This document shows positions 34,629-44,073 of a stretch of DNA of 64,000 nt, one piece after another; position 1 is the stretch's first letter, and each line of letters opens with the position of its first letter. Source of the stretch: WJMT01 sp964456985 (GTDB lineage Bacteria > Acidobacteriota > Aminicenantia > Aminicenantales > Aminicenantaceae); contig CAYWDH010000006.1 in NCBI GenBank assembly GCA_964456985.1, positions 1-64,000 of the forward strand, given 5' to 3'. The notes beneath the pieces are model-generated. The model ran no database searches. It was not told where the DNA came from and worked only from the letters and a program-made list of their open reading frames with translations. The position numbers and the translations under genes are program-made.

Positions 34629-35945
34629 ATGAAAAAAGCACTCCTCGAAAACATTCGGACTCACACCGCCCGCATCGGCGTCATCGGCCTTGGCTATGTG
34701 GGCCTCCCATTGGTCATCCGTTTTGCGGAGGAAAGCTTTAGAGTCACAGGCTTTGATATAGACAAAGAAAAAGTTGATAAGCTTAATTCCCGAAAATCCT
34801 ACATTTATCACATCCCGCACAAGAAAATAAAAGCTCTTGTCAATACCGGTAAATTCAAGGCCACTACCGACTACTCCCTTATCCGTAATATGGAAGCCAT
34901 CCTTATCTGTGTGCCCACTCCTCTTAAAGACAAAAAAGAGCCGGACATGAAGTATGTGGAAGCCACAGGCCAGGAAATAAAAAGAAACCTGAGAAAGGGA
35001 CAGCTTATCATTCTGGAAAGCACCACATACCCTGGGACCACAAGAGAAATCCTTCTCCCCCTTATACAAAGCTGCGGCTTTACACCCGGAGAGGACATCT
35101 TTCTGGCCTACTCCCCGGAAAGGGAGGACCTGGGAAACCCTCATTTTACAACTAAGAACATCCCCAAGGTCATAGGAGGCCTCACACCCCACTGCACAGA
35201 GGCAGCCTCAGCCCTTTATCAATGCATCATTGATAAAGTGGTGCCGGTCTCATCGCCTGAAGTAGCCGAGTTTTCGAAACTTCTGGAAAACATCTTCCGC
35301 TCTGTAAACATAGCTCTGGTCAATGAACTTAAGATCCTTGCTGACCGAATGGAATTGGATATCTGGGAAGTCATTGACGCAGCCTCCACAAAGCCCTTCG
35401 GCTTTATGCGTTTTACCCCTGGCCCGGGCCTTGGCGGACACTGCATCCCCATAGATCCCTATTATCTTTCCTGGAAAGCCAGGGAACTGGACTTCAATGC
35501 TCATTTCATAGAACTGGCCGGCGAGGTCAATACCTCCATGCCCGAGTATGTGGTATCCCGCCTCTCTGATGCGCTCAATCAAAAAGAAAAGAGTTTGAGA
35601 TGTTCCAAGGTCCTGATTCTGGGCCTGGCATACAAGAAGGATACAGATGATGTGCGGGAATCCCCGGCACTGGAGATCATAAGCATCTTAAAAAACAAAC
35701 AGGCGGAAGTGTACTACAATGACCCTCATGTGCTCCGGACCCATAAAATGAGAAAATATGATTTTGACATCAAATCATCAGATCTAACAGAAGATTTCCT
35801 CAAACAAATGGATGCGGTGGTCATTGTCACGGACCATTCCTCCTATGATTATGAATGGATTGTCCAACATGCGAAGCTGGTGCTGGATACCCGCAATGCT
35901 ACCGAACAGGTCAAATCCGACCGTCATAAAATCATCAAAGCTTGA
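34629..35945 (+). CDS. Nucleotide-sugar dehydrogenase (UDP-GlcNAc/ManNAc 6-dehydrogenase type), copy 1
   Basis: 438 residues. NAD-dependent four-electron oxidation of a UDP-sugar to the uronic acid. The Rossmann motif is GVIGLGYVGLPL (17-28), and the catalytic Cys272 sits in GGHCIPIDP. Central ESTTYPGTT and SPERED segments are family signatures of the WbpA/WecC/TviB branch. Product would be an acidic nucleotide sugar for the polysaccharide made downstream. A close paralogue of equal length lies 3 kb downstream. No Shine-Dalgarno sequence is obvious. Confidence 0.92.
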   Translation: MKKALLENIRTHTARIGVIGLGYVGLPLVIRFAEESFRVTGFDIDKEKVDKLNSRKSYIYHIPHKKIKALVNTGKFKATTDYSLIRNMEAILICVPTPLKDKKEPDMKYVEATGQEIKRNLRKGQLIILESTTYPGTTREILLPLIQSCGFTPGEDIFLAYSPEREDLGNPHFTTKNIPKVIGGLTPHCTEAASALYQCIIDKVVPVSSPEVAEFSKLLENIFRSVNIALVNELKILADRMELDIWEVIDAASTKPFGFMRFTPGPGLGGHCIPIDPYYLSWKARELDFNAHFIELAGEVNTSMPEYVVSRLSDALNQKEKSLRCSKVLILGLAYKKDTDDVRESPALEIISILKNKQAEVYYNDPHVLRTHKMRKYDFDIKSSDLTEDFLKQMDAVVIVTDHSSYDYEWIVQHAKLVLDTRNATEQVKSDRHKIIKA

Positions 35946-35979
35946 CAGCTATAGGAACAGTGTCATGTTAGAAAAACAT

Positions 35980-36073
35980 CCCCCCTTTTATCCAACTCTT
36001 ATCCAATCATAAAATCAGACCATTATTTTAAGCTATCTTATTGATTTTAAAAAAAATCCTATGGTCCGTCCCC
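35980..36073 (+). repeat. 94-bp GGGGACGGACC element, copy E, degenerate 5' half
   Basis: The last 60 or so bases (about 36010-36073) match copies C and D closely, including TATCTTATTGATT and ATGGTCCGTCCCC. The first 30 bases are poorly conserved and the hairpin is lost. It lies downstream of the first dehydrogenase gene. Confidence 0.55.
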
Positions 36074-36302
36074 ATATAAAACCATATAAAAAAAAACAAC
36101 TAGCTGTTTACAAATCGCGATTAGCCCCTTATTTAAATTTTTCCTTGACATGCTATCTATAAGTACATAATATTCCATTTGTAGGGTTTGATGATAGGGA
36201 AGACAAAATGATCATTCGTAAATAATCCATTTGCCTTTCTCTGCTTTTTTCATTCCTTTTTATTTATGTGGTTGTCAATTGAATATTTCTTTTAAAGTCA
36301 TT

Positions 36303-36313
36303 GGCGGTAGCCT
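36303..36313 (+). promoter_or_regulatory. ops-like sequence GGCGGTAGCCT
   Basis: Matches the GGCGGTAGnnT core of the ops element that recruits RfaH-type antitermination factors to long polysaccharide operons. It lies about 140 bases upstream of the GAF/HD-GYP gene inside the polysaccharide locus. Chance occurrence cannot be excluded, and RfaH in this lineage is not shown by the window. Confidence 0.3.
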
Positions 36314-36322
36314 ATCAATCTA

Positions 36323-36408
36323 GTCATTGCGATTTTTCTGAAGGAAATGAAATAATCTCGACCTAGCCTGATTGTTATTGCGTAGTTACGAAGTGAGTGA
36401 AGCAATCT
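36323..36408. repeat. Two tandem ATTGC...GCAAT palindromic repeats
   Basis: 36323-36360 (GTCATTGCGA...AATAATCTC) and 36374-36408 (GTTATTGCGT...GAAGCAATCT) share the ends GTCATTGCG and GAAGCAATCT. They resemble a class of dispersed hairpin repeats seen in many bacterial genomes with that boundary; the attribution is from memory. Confidence 0.4.
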
Positions 36409-36454
36409 AAATGTATCCCTGTATTCTTACATAAAGGATAGAATCTGAACTCAA

Positions 36455-37615
36455 ATGAAAAATAAAAAAATACTTGAAGCTGAGCTCAAAAAAGCTGAGC
36501 AAAATCTAAAATTAAAGGAAAGAGCTCTCAAATCTTTGGCTAAATGCAGCAAGGCTCTAGTGGATTCAACCAGTGAACAAGATTTATTGAACAGGATATG
36601 CAGGATAATAATTGATGTTGGTGGATACCGAATGGCATGGATAGGTTATGCTGAAAATGACAAAAAGAAAACCGTTAGACCTGTGGCACAGGCTGGATAT
36701 GAGGATAGTTATCTGGATACAGTGAATATAACCTGGGCAGACACAAAGCAAGGACAAGGTCCCATAGGCAAAGCCATCCGAATGGGCAAACCATCCATTA
36801 TGAAGAATATTGATTCTAACACCAGCCATGCTTCTTCTATCGCTCTTCCATTGAGGGACAAAGGAAAGACATTTGGAGCATTGACTATATATTCCAGTGA
36901 ACCTAATGCTTTTGATACAGAAGAAGTTAATCTTTTAAAAGAACTAGTCAATGATTTAGCTTATGGTATCGCATCTTTCCGAATTCGTACTTTACAGAAA
37001 ACATCAGAAAAAGAACTCAAACATACCCTGAAAAAACTCCGCAGTGCCCTGGGTGGGACCATTCAGCTTATAGAATCCATAGTCGAAAAGAGGGATCCTT
37101 TTACAGCAGGGCATCAGCGGCGGGTTGCTGACCTCGCCCGCTCTATTGCCAAAGAAATGGGTCTTTCAGTCAATCAAATTGATGCCATACGTATGGCAGG
37201 CCAAGTACACGATATCGGTAAAATATCTGTACCCAGTGAAATACTAACCAAACCAACACAATTAACAGAGACTGAATTTGAATTGATAAAAAACCATTCT
37301 AGAGAAGGATACGAGATATTAAAAAATATAAACTTTCCTTGGCCTGTGGCAGAAATCGTTCTCCAGCACCACGAGAGATTGGATGGATCTGGCTATCCTG
37401 ATGGATTAAAAAATGACCAAATTTTAATAGAAGCCAAAGTTTTAGTAGTCGCTGATGTGGTGGAAGCCATGTCCTCTCACAGACCCTATAGAGCTAGCCT
37501 TGGGAAAAACAAAGCTCTGGAGGAAATAAAAAAGAATAAAGGGATCCTCTATGAACCAGAAGCGGTTGATACCTGCGTTGAACTTTTTTTAAATAAGGAA
37601 TATGAATTTAAATAG
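36455..37615 (+). CDS. GAF/HD-GYP-domain protein (c-di-GMP phosphodiesterase type)
   Basis: 386 residues. A short helical segment (5-30) and GAF domain (30-180) are followed by an HD-GYP domain (195-380). HD-GYP motifs are intact: HDIGK (252-256), KNHSREGYEIL, HHERLDGSGYP (305-315). Family members hydrolyse cyclic di-GMP, a signal that often controls polysaccharide output. It stands exactly between the two dehydrogenase paralogues, so it could tie c-di-GMP level to this locus. The GAF ligand is unknown. AAAGGA is present upstream but distant from the ATG. Confidence 0.9.
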   Translation: MKNKKILEAELKKAEQNLKLKERALKSLAKCSKALVDSTSEQDLLNRICRIIIDVGGYRMAWIGYAENDKKKTVRPVAQAGYEDSYLDTVNITWADTKQGQGPIGKAIRMGKPSIMKNIDSNTSHASSIALPLRDKGKTFGALTIYSSEPNAFDTEEVNLLKELVNDLAYGIASFRIRTLQKTSEKELKHTLKKLRSALGGTIQLIESIVEKRDPFTAGHQRRVADLARSIAKEMGLSVNQIDAIRMAGQVHDIGKISVPSEILTKPTQLTETEFELIKNHSREGYEILKNINFPWPVAEIVLQHHERLDGSGYPDGLKNDQILIEAKVLVVADVVEAMSSHRPYRASLGKNKALEEIKKNKGILYEPEAVDTCVELFLNKEYEFK

Positions 37616-37654
37616 AAATCAGATAATTTACAGATTGTTCCGTAGCCAGTTTCA

Positions 37655-38971
37655 ATGAAACGTTCTCTAATTAACAAAATTAAATCACATGATGCTTTCA
37701 TCGGCATCATCGGCCTGGGCTATGTGGGACTCCCTCTTGTTATTCGTTTTGCCGAGGAGAATTTTACAGTATTGGGCTTTGATGTCGACCCAGAAAAAGT
37801 CCGTAAACTGAATGCTGGAGAATCCTATATCCGCCACATCCCCAGGGAGAAAATAAAGGCTATCATCAAAACCAGCAAATTCAAAGCCACAACCGACTAC
37901 TCCCTCCTCAAGAACATGGATGCCATCCTTATCTGTGTGCCCACACCTCTTGATGATAAAAAAGAACCGGATATGAAGTACGTCAGAGCTACTGCCAAAG
38001 AGATCAAACATAGTTTAAAAAAAGGTCAGCTCATCATATTGGAGAGCACCACTTATCCGGGGACTACAAGAGAAGTCCTTCTCCCTATACTCAAAGATAA
38101 TGGCTTTACTGACGGAGAAGATATCTTTCTTGCCTATTCTCCAGAAAGAGAAGACCCGGGAAATCCCCACTTCACAACCAAAAACATCCCGAAGGTAATA
38201 GGAGGTATCACTTCAAATTCCACACAGGTTGCCTCCGCTCTCTATCAAACCATTCTCGACAAGGTGATTCCGGTCTCATCCCCAGAAGTAGCAGAATTCT
38301 CAAAGCTCTTAGAAAACATCTTCCGCTCCGTGAACATCGCCCTAGTCAATGAGCTCAAAGTCTTGGCAGACCGCATGAACGTAGACATCTGGGAAATCAT
38401 TGACGCCGCCTCCACCAAACCATTCGGCTTTATGCGCTTTACCCCTGGTCCCGGCCTGGGCGGCCACTGCATTCCCATTGATCCCTTCTACCTTTCCTGG
38501 AAAGCCCGTGAACTGGACTTTAACGCCCATTTCATAGAACTTGCTGGCGAAGTCAACACTTCTATGCCTGATTATGTGATATCCAGGCTCACAGATGCGC
38601 TCAATATCAAAGGGAAGTGTCTAAGCCACTCCAAAATTCTCATATTGGGATTAGCTTATAAAAAAGATTCAGATGATGTAAGGGAATCTCCGGCTTTGGA
38701 AATCATCCGAATCTTAAGAAACAAGAAGGCGAATGTCTATTACAATGATCCTTATATCCCCCAAACCCATAAAATGAGAAAGTATGACTTTGATCTTAAA
38801 TCATCCACTCTTACTAAAAATTTCCTTAAACAAATGAATGCGGTGGTGATTGTAACAGATCATTCTTCCTATGACTATGAATGGATCGTTCAGAATGCCA
38901 AGATGGTGATTGATACTCGAAATGCCACCCGAAGCGTCAGATCGGATTGGAATAGAATAATAAAAGCATAA
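37655..38971 (+). CDS. Nucleotide-sugar dehydrogenase (UDP-GlcNAc/ManNAc 6-dehydrogenase type), copy 2
   Basis: 438 residues, the same length as copy 1 and closely similar throughout (for example the shared EVAEFSKLLENIF and GPGLGGHCIPIDP stretches). NAD motif GIIGLGYVGLPL and catalytic Cys272 are intact, so both copies look functional. The two share long DNA identity in the central part, which indicates a recent duplication or gene conversion. Different substrates or different regulation are possible. It is followed by a 246-base gap before the flippase. Confidence 0.92.
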   Translation: MKRSLINKIKSHDAFIGIIGLGYVGLPLVIRFAEENFTVLGFDVDPEKVRKLNAGESYIRHIPREKIKAIIKTSKFKATTDYSLLKNMDAILICVPTPLDDKKEPDMKYVRATAKEIKHSLKKGQLIILESTTYPGTTREVLLPILKDNGFTDGEDIFLAYSPEREDPGNPHFTTKNIPKVIGGITSNSTQVASALYQTILDKVIPVSSPEVAEFSKLLENIFRSVNIALVNELKVLADRMNVDIWEIIDAASTKPFGFMRFTPGPGLGGHCIPIDPFYLSWKARELDFNAHFIELAGEVNTSMPDYVISRLTDALNIKGKCLSHSKILILGLAYKKDSDDVRESPALEIIRILRNKKANVYYNDPYIPQTHKMRKYDFDLKSSTLTKNFLKQMNAVVIVTDHSSYDYEWIVQNAKMVIDTRNATRSVRSDWNRIIKA

Positions 38972-39170
38972 ATTTAGATGTAATGGCAATTATAATATAA
39001 AAAAAATGAAGCAATCTTGTATTTATTTAATGTCCCTTATTTCAGTATGGCAGTAATATAGCAGTCACAACTGTGATTTTAACATCCATTTATAGTTATT
39101 TCCTTTTTGCTCATGCCTTTCCTTGAAACTATATGACAGGAAATATCTATACAATGTTTATCGTAGTGCC

Positions 39171-39186
39171 CTTAAAGAGCTTTAAG
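39171..39186. promoter_or_regulatory. CTTAAAG/CTTTAAG dyad before the flippase
   Basis: A seven-base inverted repeat with a two-base centre, 31 bases before the flippase start. It could be an operator in the 246-base gap at 38972-39217, which otherwise shows only a weak TTGAAA/TCTATA promoter-like pair. Confidence 0.25.
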
Positions 39187-39217
39187 TACTATTTGACAGG
39201 GGATTAAGTTTTTGGTG

Positions 39218-40732
39218 ATGAAGATTTCAGGAAGGATTGTAAGTAAGAACTCGGTGATCAATGTAATAGGATTAAGTTTGCCTTCTCTTGTATCGATTAT
39301 CATTCTCCCTTTACTTATTAATGCACTTGATGAGGCCCGTTTTGGCCTGTTCATGCTTATCTGGGCAATTCAAGGGTATTTGAAGTTTCTTAGTTTGCGA
39401 TTAGGTTATTCCCTTATAAAATATGCATCTGAGGCACTTTACAAGAAAGAAGAAAATCACTTATCTATAATGACTTGGACAACAATGGTACTCCTAGGTT
39501 GTCTTGGAAGCATAGGGGGTTTAGGATTAGGAATATTTGCGTTGTCCCTATTCAAACGTGTTTTCCAGATTCCTGCTCAGTTATGGGAAGAAGCACAAAT
39601 TGCCCTTTTTCTGGCCTCTATCTCGGTTCTGCTAACCATTATTACTACGGGTTTTCGGTCATTGCTTGCCGCAGGTCAAAGGTTCGATATTATTAACTGG
39701 ATCTATGCAACCACAGCTTCTGCAAGATATTTTCTAGCATTATTAGTTGCACTGATAGGATTTCACCTTCCTGCAATTATGCTGGTTCTATTATTTGTAG
39801 ATGTCATACGATTTGTTGGTTATTTAGTATTTTGCTTAAGATTATTTCCTTCTATTCGCAACATTAATGTTAATTTTAGTTTAGCCCGTCCAATCCTATG
39901 GTTTGGGGGTTGGTTGTCGGTGTCTCAGATTATAGGTACAGCAGTTGAATATATAGATCGTTTTATAGTTAGTTTACTTCTTCCCATTGTCAATTTGACT
40001 TACTATGCTGTTCCAGTCGAAATCGTAAATCGGCTTCTAACCTTCTCCAAAGGATTAAATCAGGCACTTTTTCCAGCCCTCAGTGCGCAGGCTCGATCAA
40101 AGCATGCATTTCGTCTTTTTTCCCATAGTATAAAATTTATATTGCTTGGTACAGCGCCTATAGTTCTCATTCTATTTTTCTTTGGGGATAAACTGTTACA
40201 ACTTTACCTAGGAAAAGATATTGCTCTTCATGTAATACCTGTGTTTCAACTGTTAATAATCGGCTTCTTTTTCAGCTCATTAGGAGCAATTATTCATAAT
40301 TATATTCTAGCATTGGATAAACCGGATGTGGTTGCTAAGTTCCACCTAGTAGAGCTCCCAGTATATGTAGGAGTAGCACTTTTACTTACAAGTGAGTTTG
40401 GCATTGAGGGTATGGCCTTGGCTTGGCTTTTACGCTGCCTCTTAGAATTAGGTTATGTCTTTTTTATTTTTCGACTGACGTTGAAAAAAAGTGTTTTGTC
40501 ATCCATCGCCTCTAATAGAATGGGACGTGTAGTTATCGCTGTTAGTGCACTTTCAATTTTCATGCTTTCTTTATATTTAATACCAGGCGAATGTAAATAT
40601 ATGCGTAACATCTTAGTAGCATTTATCGGTATTCTAGTCTACAGCATAGCGTCTTGGAAATATATATTGGATGTAAATGAGCGGTTAGGAGTGATTGGAC
40701 TTGTAATGTCCCTAGGTAGAAAAATTAAGTAA
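39218..40732 (+). CDS. Polysaccharide flippase (Wzx-like, MOP superfamily)
   Basis: 504 residues from the ATG at 39218 (in-frame TTG and GTG precede it). About 12 hydrophobic helices run through the protein, starting at VINVIGLSLPSLVSIIILPLLI, with the loops of the polysaccharide-transporter family. It would move undecaprenyl-linked repeat units across the inner membrane for a Wzy/Wzc pathway. The partner genes (Wzy-like proteins, Wzc, initiating transferase) are in this locus. Only a weak ribosome site is visible. Confidence 0.82.
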   Translation: MKISGRIVSKNSVINVIGLSLPSLVSIIILPLLINALDEARFGLFMLIWAIQGYLKFLSLRLGYSLIKYASEALYKKEENHLSIMTWTTMVLLGCLGSIGGLGLGIFALSLFKRVFQIPAQLWEEAQIALFLASISVLLTIITTGFRSLLAAGQRFDIINWIYATTASARYFLALLVALIGFHLPAIMLVLLFVDVIRFVGYLVFCLRLFPSIRNINVNFSLARPILWFGGWLSVSQIIGTAVEYIDRFIVSLLLPIVNLTYYAVPVEIVNRLLTFSKGLNQALFPALSAQARSKHAFRLFSHSIKFILLGTAPIVLILFFFGDKLLQLYLGKDIALHVIPVFQLLIIGFFFSSLGAIIHNYILALDKPDVVAKFHLVELPVYVGVALLLTSEFGIEGMALAWLLRCLLELGYVFFIFRLTLKKSVLSSIASNRMGRVVIAVSALSIFMLSLYLIPGECKYMRNILVAFIGILVYSIASWKYILDVNERLGVIGLVMSLGRKIK

Positions 40733-40745
40733 GAGGTAGATACTT

Positions 40746-41609
40746 ATGAAGTTTCGTACTGTGGCTAAAACGGTCCTTCAGAGGATAGTTCATAATAAAA
40801 CACTGAAGAAACTAAAATCCCTTCGTTCTCTATTGCGTTGGGCTGCTTCAATGTTTGTTAAATTACTAAATCAACAAAGAGGATTGAAATTCCCCTCTAA
40901 ATGGGATTGGTATCCCAAGTTGGAGTTTCTCCTCGGTTTATACGAACCAGGGACAACGTTGCTTTGTAAGAAATTAGCTAAAAGTGGTATGCGTTTTATA
41001 GACGTTGGTGCCAATATTGGATATTATACACTTTTATTCTCAAAACTTGTGGGCCCTAATGGCAAGATCTATGCCTTTGAGCCTGCTCCTGAAATCTTCC
41101 AGCTCTTAAAACACAATGTTAGAAATAAATCCAATGTTGTTCTAGAACAAAAGGCAGTTTCGAATAACAAAGGAAAGGTCGAGTTTGCCCTTTCAACGAG
41201 AACAAGGAGCCATAGCTTTTTTGTCCCTCATGAGTTCATTAAAGGATTCTGTAAGATTGAAACACTGACCCTTGACGATTTTCTTGATAGTCAAGGATTG
41301 AAACATTGCGATTTCATCAAGATAGATATCGAAGGTGCAGAGCCGCTTGTGCTTGAAGGGATGGCTAACTTACTTCAACAGGCCCAGAATCTCCTCATCA
41401 TCTGCGAATTCAGTCCGTCCGCCTTACAATTAGCAGGTGTGAATGATGAAGATTTTCTTCGGACATTATATTCGAAATTCAATAAGGTACTAAAGATTGA
41501 TGAAAATGTGGGTGCTCTAGTAGATATTGATGTTACAAATCTAGCCAGCCAGGTTCCAAAAGGGAAAAGTGTTAACTTATTGTGTTGCAAAGGAGATTTA
41601 AAGTTATGA
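40746..41609 (+). CDS. FkbM-family methyltransferase, copy 1
   Basis: 287 residues. SAM-binding motif FIDVGANIGYYTLLF near residue 80, then AFEPAPE and the FkbM signature FIKIDIEGAEPLVLEGM near 195-210. Such enzymes methylate sugar hydroxyls, often in polysaccharides. A GAGGTAG site precedes the ATG. The stop overlaps the next gene start by 4 bases (ATGA). Confidence 0.88.
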   Translation: MKFRTVAKTVLQRIVHNKTLKKLKSLRSLLRWAASMFVKLLNQQRGLKFPSKWDWYPKLEFLLGLYEPGTTLLCKKLAKSGMRFIDVGANIGYYTLLFSKLVGPNGKIYAFEPAPEIFQLLKHNVRNKSNVVLEQKAVSNNKGKVEFALSTRTRSHSFFVPHEFIKGFCKIETLTLDDFLDSQGLKHCDFIKIDIEGAEPLVLEGMANLLQQAQNLLIICEFSPSALQLAGVNDEDFLRTLYSKFNKVLKIDENVGALVDIDVTNLASQVPKGKSVNLLCCKGDLKL

Positions 41610-42748
41610 AAGTCTTGCTTGTAGGCCGTCCTCAACTGGCAATAAGAGGTAGTGGGGATAAAATTGTTATACTAAAAACAGGAGAGTATCTCGAAAAATT
41701 AGGCGTAGAGGTAGAAATTACATATGATGTTTGTCCTGGTTATCAGGGATATGATATTGTTCATTTGTTTACCCTTTCTACTTGGTATGCTGCTAAGAAA
41801 GCATGGGCATATGGAATACCTTTTATCCTCTCCCCTATCTGGGATCAATCTGTACCAAGAGCAGTGATACTAAGTGAAAAGCCAATGGTTACTCGCGTAA
41901 TTAATAAAATGTTGTATAGAAATAGCCAAGTATCGAATTTGCTTAGTCTTTGGCTAAATTTTTCAAGATTTTCGAATTTATCTTTTGGTAAATTTTCAAA
42001 AGCCTGGAAGGTTAGTCGATCTGATTATTCATTAAGACGAAACGAATCAAAATATAAGAAACAAATTTTAGAGTGGGCTAAGTATTTGTTACCACCATCT
42101 GAATTTCTAATGAATTCAGTTATAAAAGAGTTCGGAGGTTTTTATAGATATGATGTGATACCATTTGGGGCCGAAGTGGATTTTTTTGAGAAAAAAGATG
42201 AGAAATTTATAAAACAATATGGATTAAAGGATTTTATATTATGTGTAGCCGCAGGATTTGGATATCGAAAGAATCAGCTCTCTTTAATTAGAGCTTTGAA
42301 AGGGACAGGATTATCTTTAGTTTTTGTCGGAGAGTGCCGCACAAAAGGGGAGGAGAGATATTATAGGAAGTGTTTAAGCGAATCGGACCAAACTGTTAAT
42401 TTTCTGCCAAGACTTTCGGAAAAAATGCTCGCTTCAGCTTATAAGGCGGCCAGGGTATTTGCTTTGCCAAGTTATTTTGAGTCCTTTGGTCTAGTATATC
42501 TTGAAGCCGCAGCCAGCGGTTGTAATGTAGTTGCAACATCCTTCAGTGGAATTAGAGAACATCTTGGTAATCTTGGGTGGTATTGCAATCCCTATGATAT
42601 AGATTCTATAAAGAAGGCGGTTCTGGAAGCATATAATTCACCAAAAAAACATGAAGCTCAACAGTATATCTTAAATAACTTTACCTGGGAGCGCGTGGCT
42701 GAGCTCACCCTTGAGGTGTATCTAAAAGTCATTGATGGGAGAGTCTAA
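41606..42748 (+). CDS. Glycosyltransferase family 4/1 (GT-B)
   Basis: 380 residues from the ATG at 41606, chosen because AAGGAG precedes it and it overlaps the preceding stop as ATGA. The GT-B C-terminal domain shows ILCVAAGFGYRKNQLSLI and the nucleotide-binding E-x7-E motif in SYFESFGLVYLEAAASG. Acceptor and donor sugars are not predictable. Six bases separate it from the Wzy-like gene, so they form one operon with the FkbM gene. Confidence 0.88.
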   Translation: MKVLLVGRPQLAIRGSGDKIVILKTGEYLEKLGVEVEITYDVCPGYQGYDIVHLFTLSTWYAAKKAWAYGIPFILSPIWDQSVPRAVILSEKPMVTRVINKMLYRNSQVSNLLSLWLNFSRFSNLSFGKFSKAWKVSRSDYSLRRNESKYKKQILEWAKYLLPPSEFLMNSVIKEFGGFYRYDVIPFGAEVDFFEKKDEKFIKQYGLKDFILCVAAGFGYRKNQLSLIRALKGTGLSLVFVGECRTKGEERYYRKCLSESDQTVNFLPRLSEKMLASAYKAARVFALPSYFESFGLVYLEAAASGCNVVATSFSGIREHLGNLGWYCNPYDIDSIKKAVLEAYNSPKKHEAQQYILNNFTWERVAELTLEVYLKVIDGRV

Positions 42749-42754
42749 AGAGTA

Positions 42755-44065
42755 ATGGTTTCTTCCTTAACGTATCTTGTTTTGGGAGCCGTAGCGGGTC
42801 TTATATTTCTGGTCATACTGCACCGCCCAATTTGGGGAGTGTTGGCACTTGTCATTGTTAGCCTGCTCAACGCCAGCTTGGAAGAGGTCCTTCCCATACA
42901 GGCGGATCGAGTAGTCGGGCTGATCGTGCTAATAGTGTTCATCGCTAGATTGGCCCTTATGCAAAGAGGCTGGAAGAGTTCGGTTCTGAATCTTCCCGTA
43001 ATGGTCCTTGCGGTTGCGGGGCTCGTTACGCTAATAGCCCAGGCGTTCATGGAATCTCCTTATTTGGGGGAAACCATCGGTCAAGTTTTGTCCTTGCTCA
43101 TAATTTTGGCTATGAGCCTTGTGATTGTTCAGATATTGGAGACCCCTAAGGCAGTTAGCTCTACATTGCAGGTCCTTGTAATGACAACTGTTGCGATATC
43201 CCTTGTAGGGATTGTTGCCTTCGTCATAGGCATTCCGGCATTCCATATAGGAAACTTAGAGGTGCAATTGCTTGGTTCATGGGGTGGTATTGGTACCCGG
43301 GTGGGAGGAATTTATGAGCAGCCTAACACCTTTGCGATCCCTCTTCTCCTCTCCTTTCCCCTATGCCTCCTCTTTACATTAGTGAGCAGAAAAGCGCTTG
43401 GACGCTTCTTCTGGATGGCAGTGGCGGGAGTAATTCTCAGTGGACTATTACTCTCACAGTCACGTTCTGCCATATTAGGAACTTTGCTTGGGGTATTATT
43501 CGCGAGTCTGCTCCTTGTGAGAAGTGTGAAGTCCAACAAGCTTGTCCGCATTGTCTTTGTCTTTCTCGTTGTGGGCGGTATAGTCTTAAGCGTATCCGGT
43601 ATGTTCAAGACGATTATGGATCGGTTCAGTTTCAAATATATGCTAAATGTCCCTGTGGCTCAGTATAGACCTGTTTTTTGGCGGGAAGCTGTTCTCCTTG
43701 CATTGCACAATCCCTTTGGCCATGGAGCTGAAACGAAATATCTTGTAGGGGAAGCTTTCGGAATTGAGCGGAAGAGCGTACATAATATATTTTTCAGCTT
43801 TCTCAGTGATTTCGGTTTCTTAGGATTCGTAGGGATTCTCCTGCTTGCTTTTAGACTGATAAGGGGCCTTTGGAGTATGGCTCGCAGAACCAGAGATACA
43901 GACTGGGGTTTATTGAGCGTAGCGCTGATTTCGGGTTTGATCGCTTTTTGGTTTCATAACCTCTTTCACTCTATGGTTCACTGGATGGTGGTATGGATTT
44001 ACTTCGCCTGTGCCGCTGCTGTTTTAAGGCTGTGGAGGATTACAACAGAGAGAAGGGCGGAATAA
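42755..44065 (+). CDS. O-antigen polymerase/ligase-like membrane protein (Wzy_C), copy 1
   Basis: 436 residues with about ten hydrophobic helices. The large periplasmic loop region contains the RVGGIYEQPNTFAIPL and SQSRSAILG segments typical of Wzy/WaaL proteins. As the protein nearest the flippase, it is a candidate for the repeat-unit polymerase; a second such protein is encoded at 57236. AAAGAG precedes the ATG. Confidence 0.82.
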   Translation: MVSSLTYLVLGAVAGLIFLVILHRPIWGVLALVIVSLLNASLEEVLPIQADRVVGLIVLIVFIARLALMQRGWKSSVLNLPVMVLAVAGLVTLIAQAFMESPYLGETIGQVLSLLIILAMSLVIVQILETPKAVSSTLQVLVMTTVAISLVGIVAFVIGIPAFHIGNLEVQLLGSWGGIGTRVGGIYEQPNTFAIPLLLSFPLCLLFTLVSRKALGRFFWMAVAGVILSGLLLSQSRSAILGTLLGVLFASLLLVRSVKSNKLVRIVFVFLVVGGIVLSVSGMFKTIMDRFSFKYMLNVPVAQYRPVFWREAVLLALHNPFGHGAETKYLVGEAFGIERKSVHNIFFSFLSDFGFLGFVGILLLAFRLIRGLWSMARRTRDTDWGLLSVALISGLIAFWFHNLFHSMVHWMVVWIYFACAAAVLRLWRITTERRAE

Positions 44066-44073
44066 AGTCTGGA

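Larger units (their letters stand above)
35946..36454. other. 509-base gap with repeats and a possible ops-like sequence
   Basis: No gene is supported here. It holds copy E of the 94-bp element (conserved part about 36010-36073), GGCGGTAGCCT at 36303-36313, and two tandem ATTGC...GCAAT-type palindromic repeats at 36323-36408. The stretch 36074-36300 is AT-rich with nothing recognised. Confidence 0.5.
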
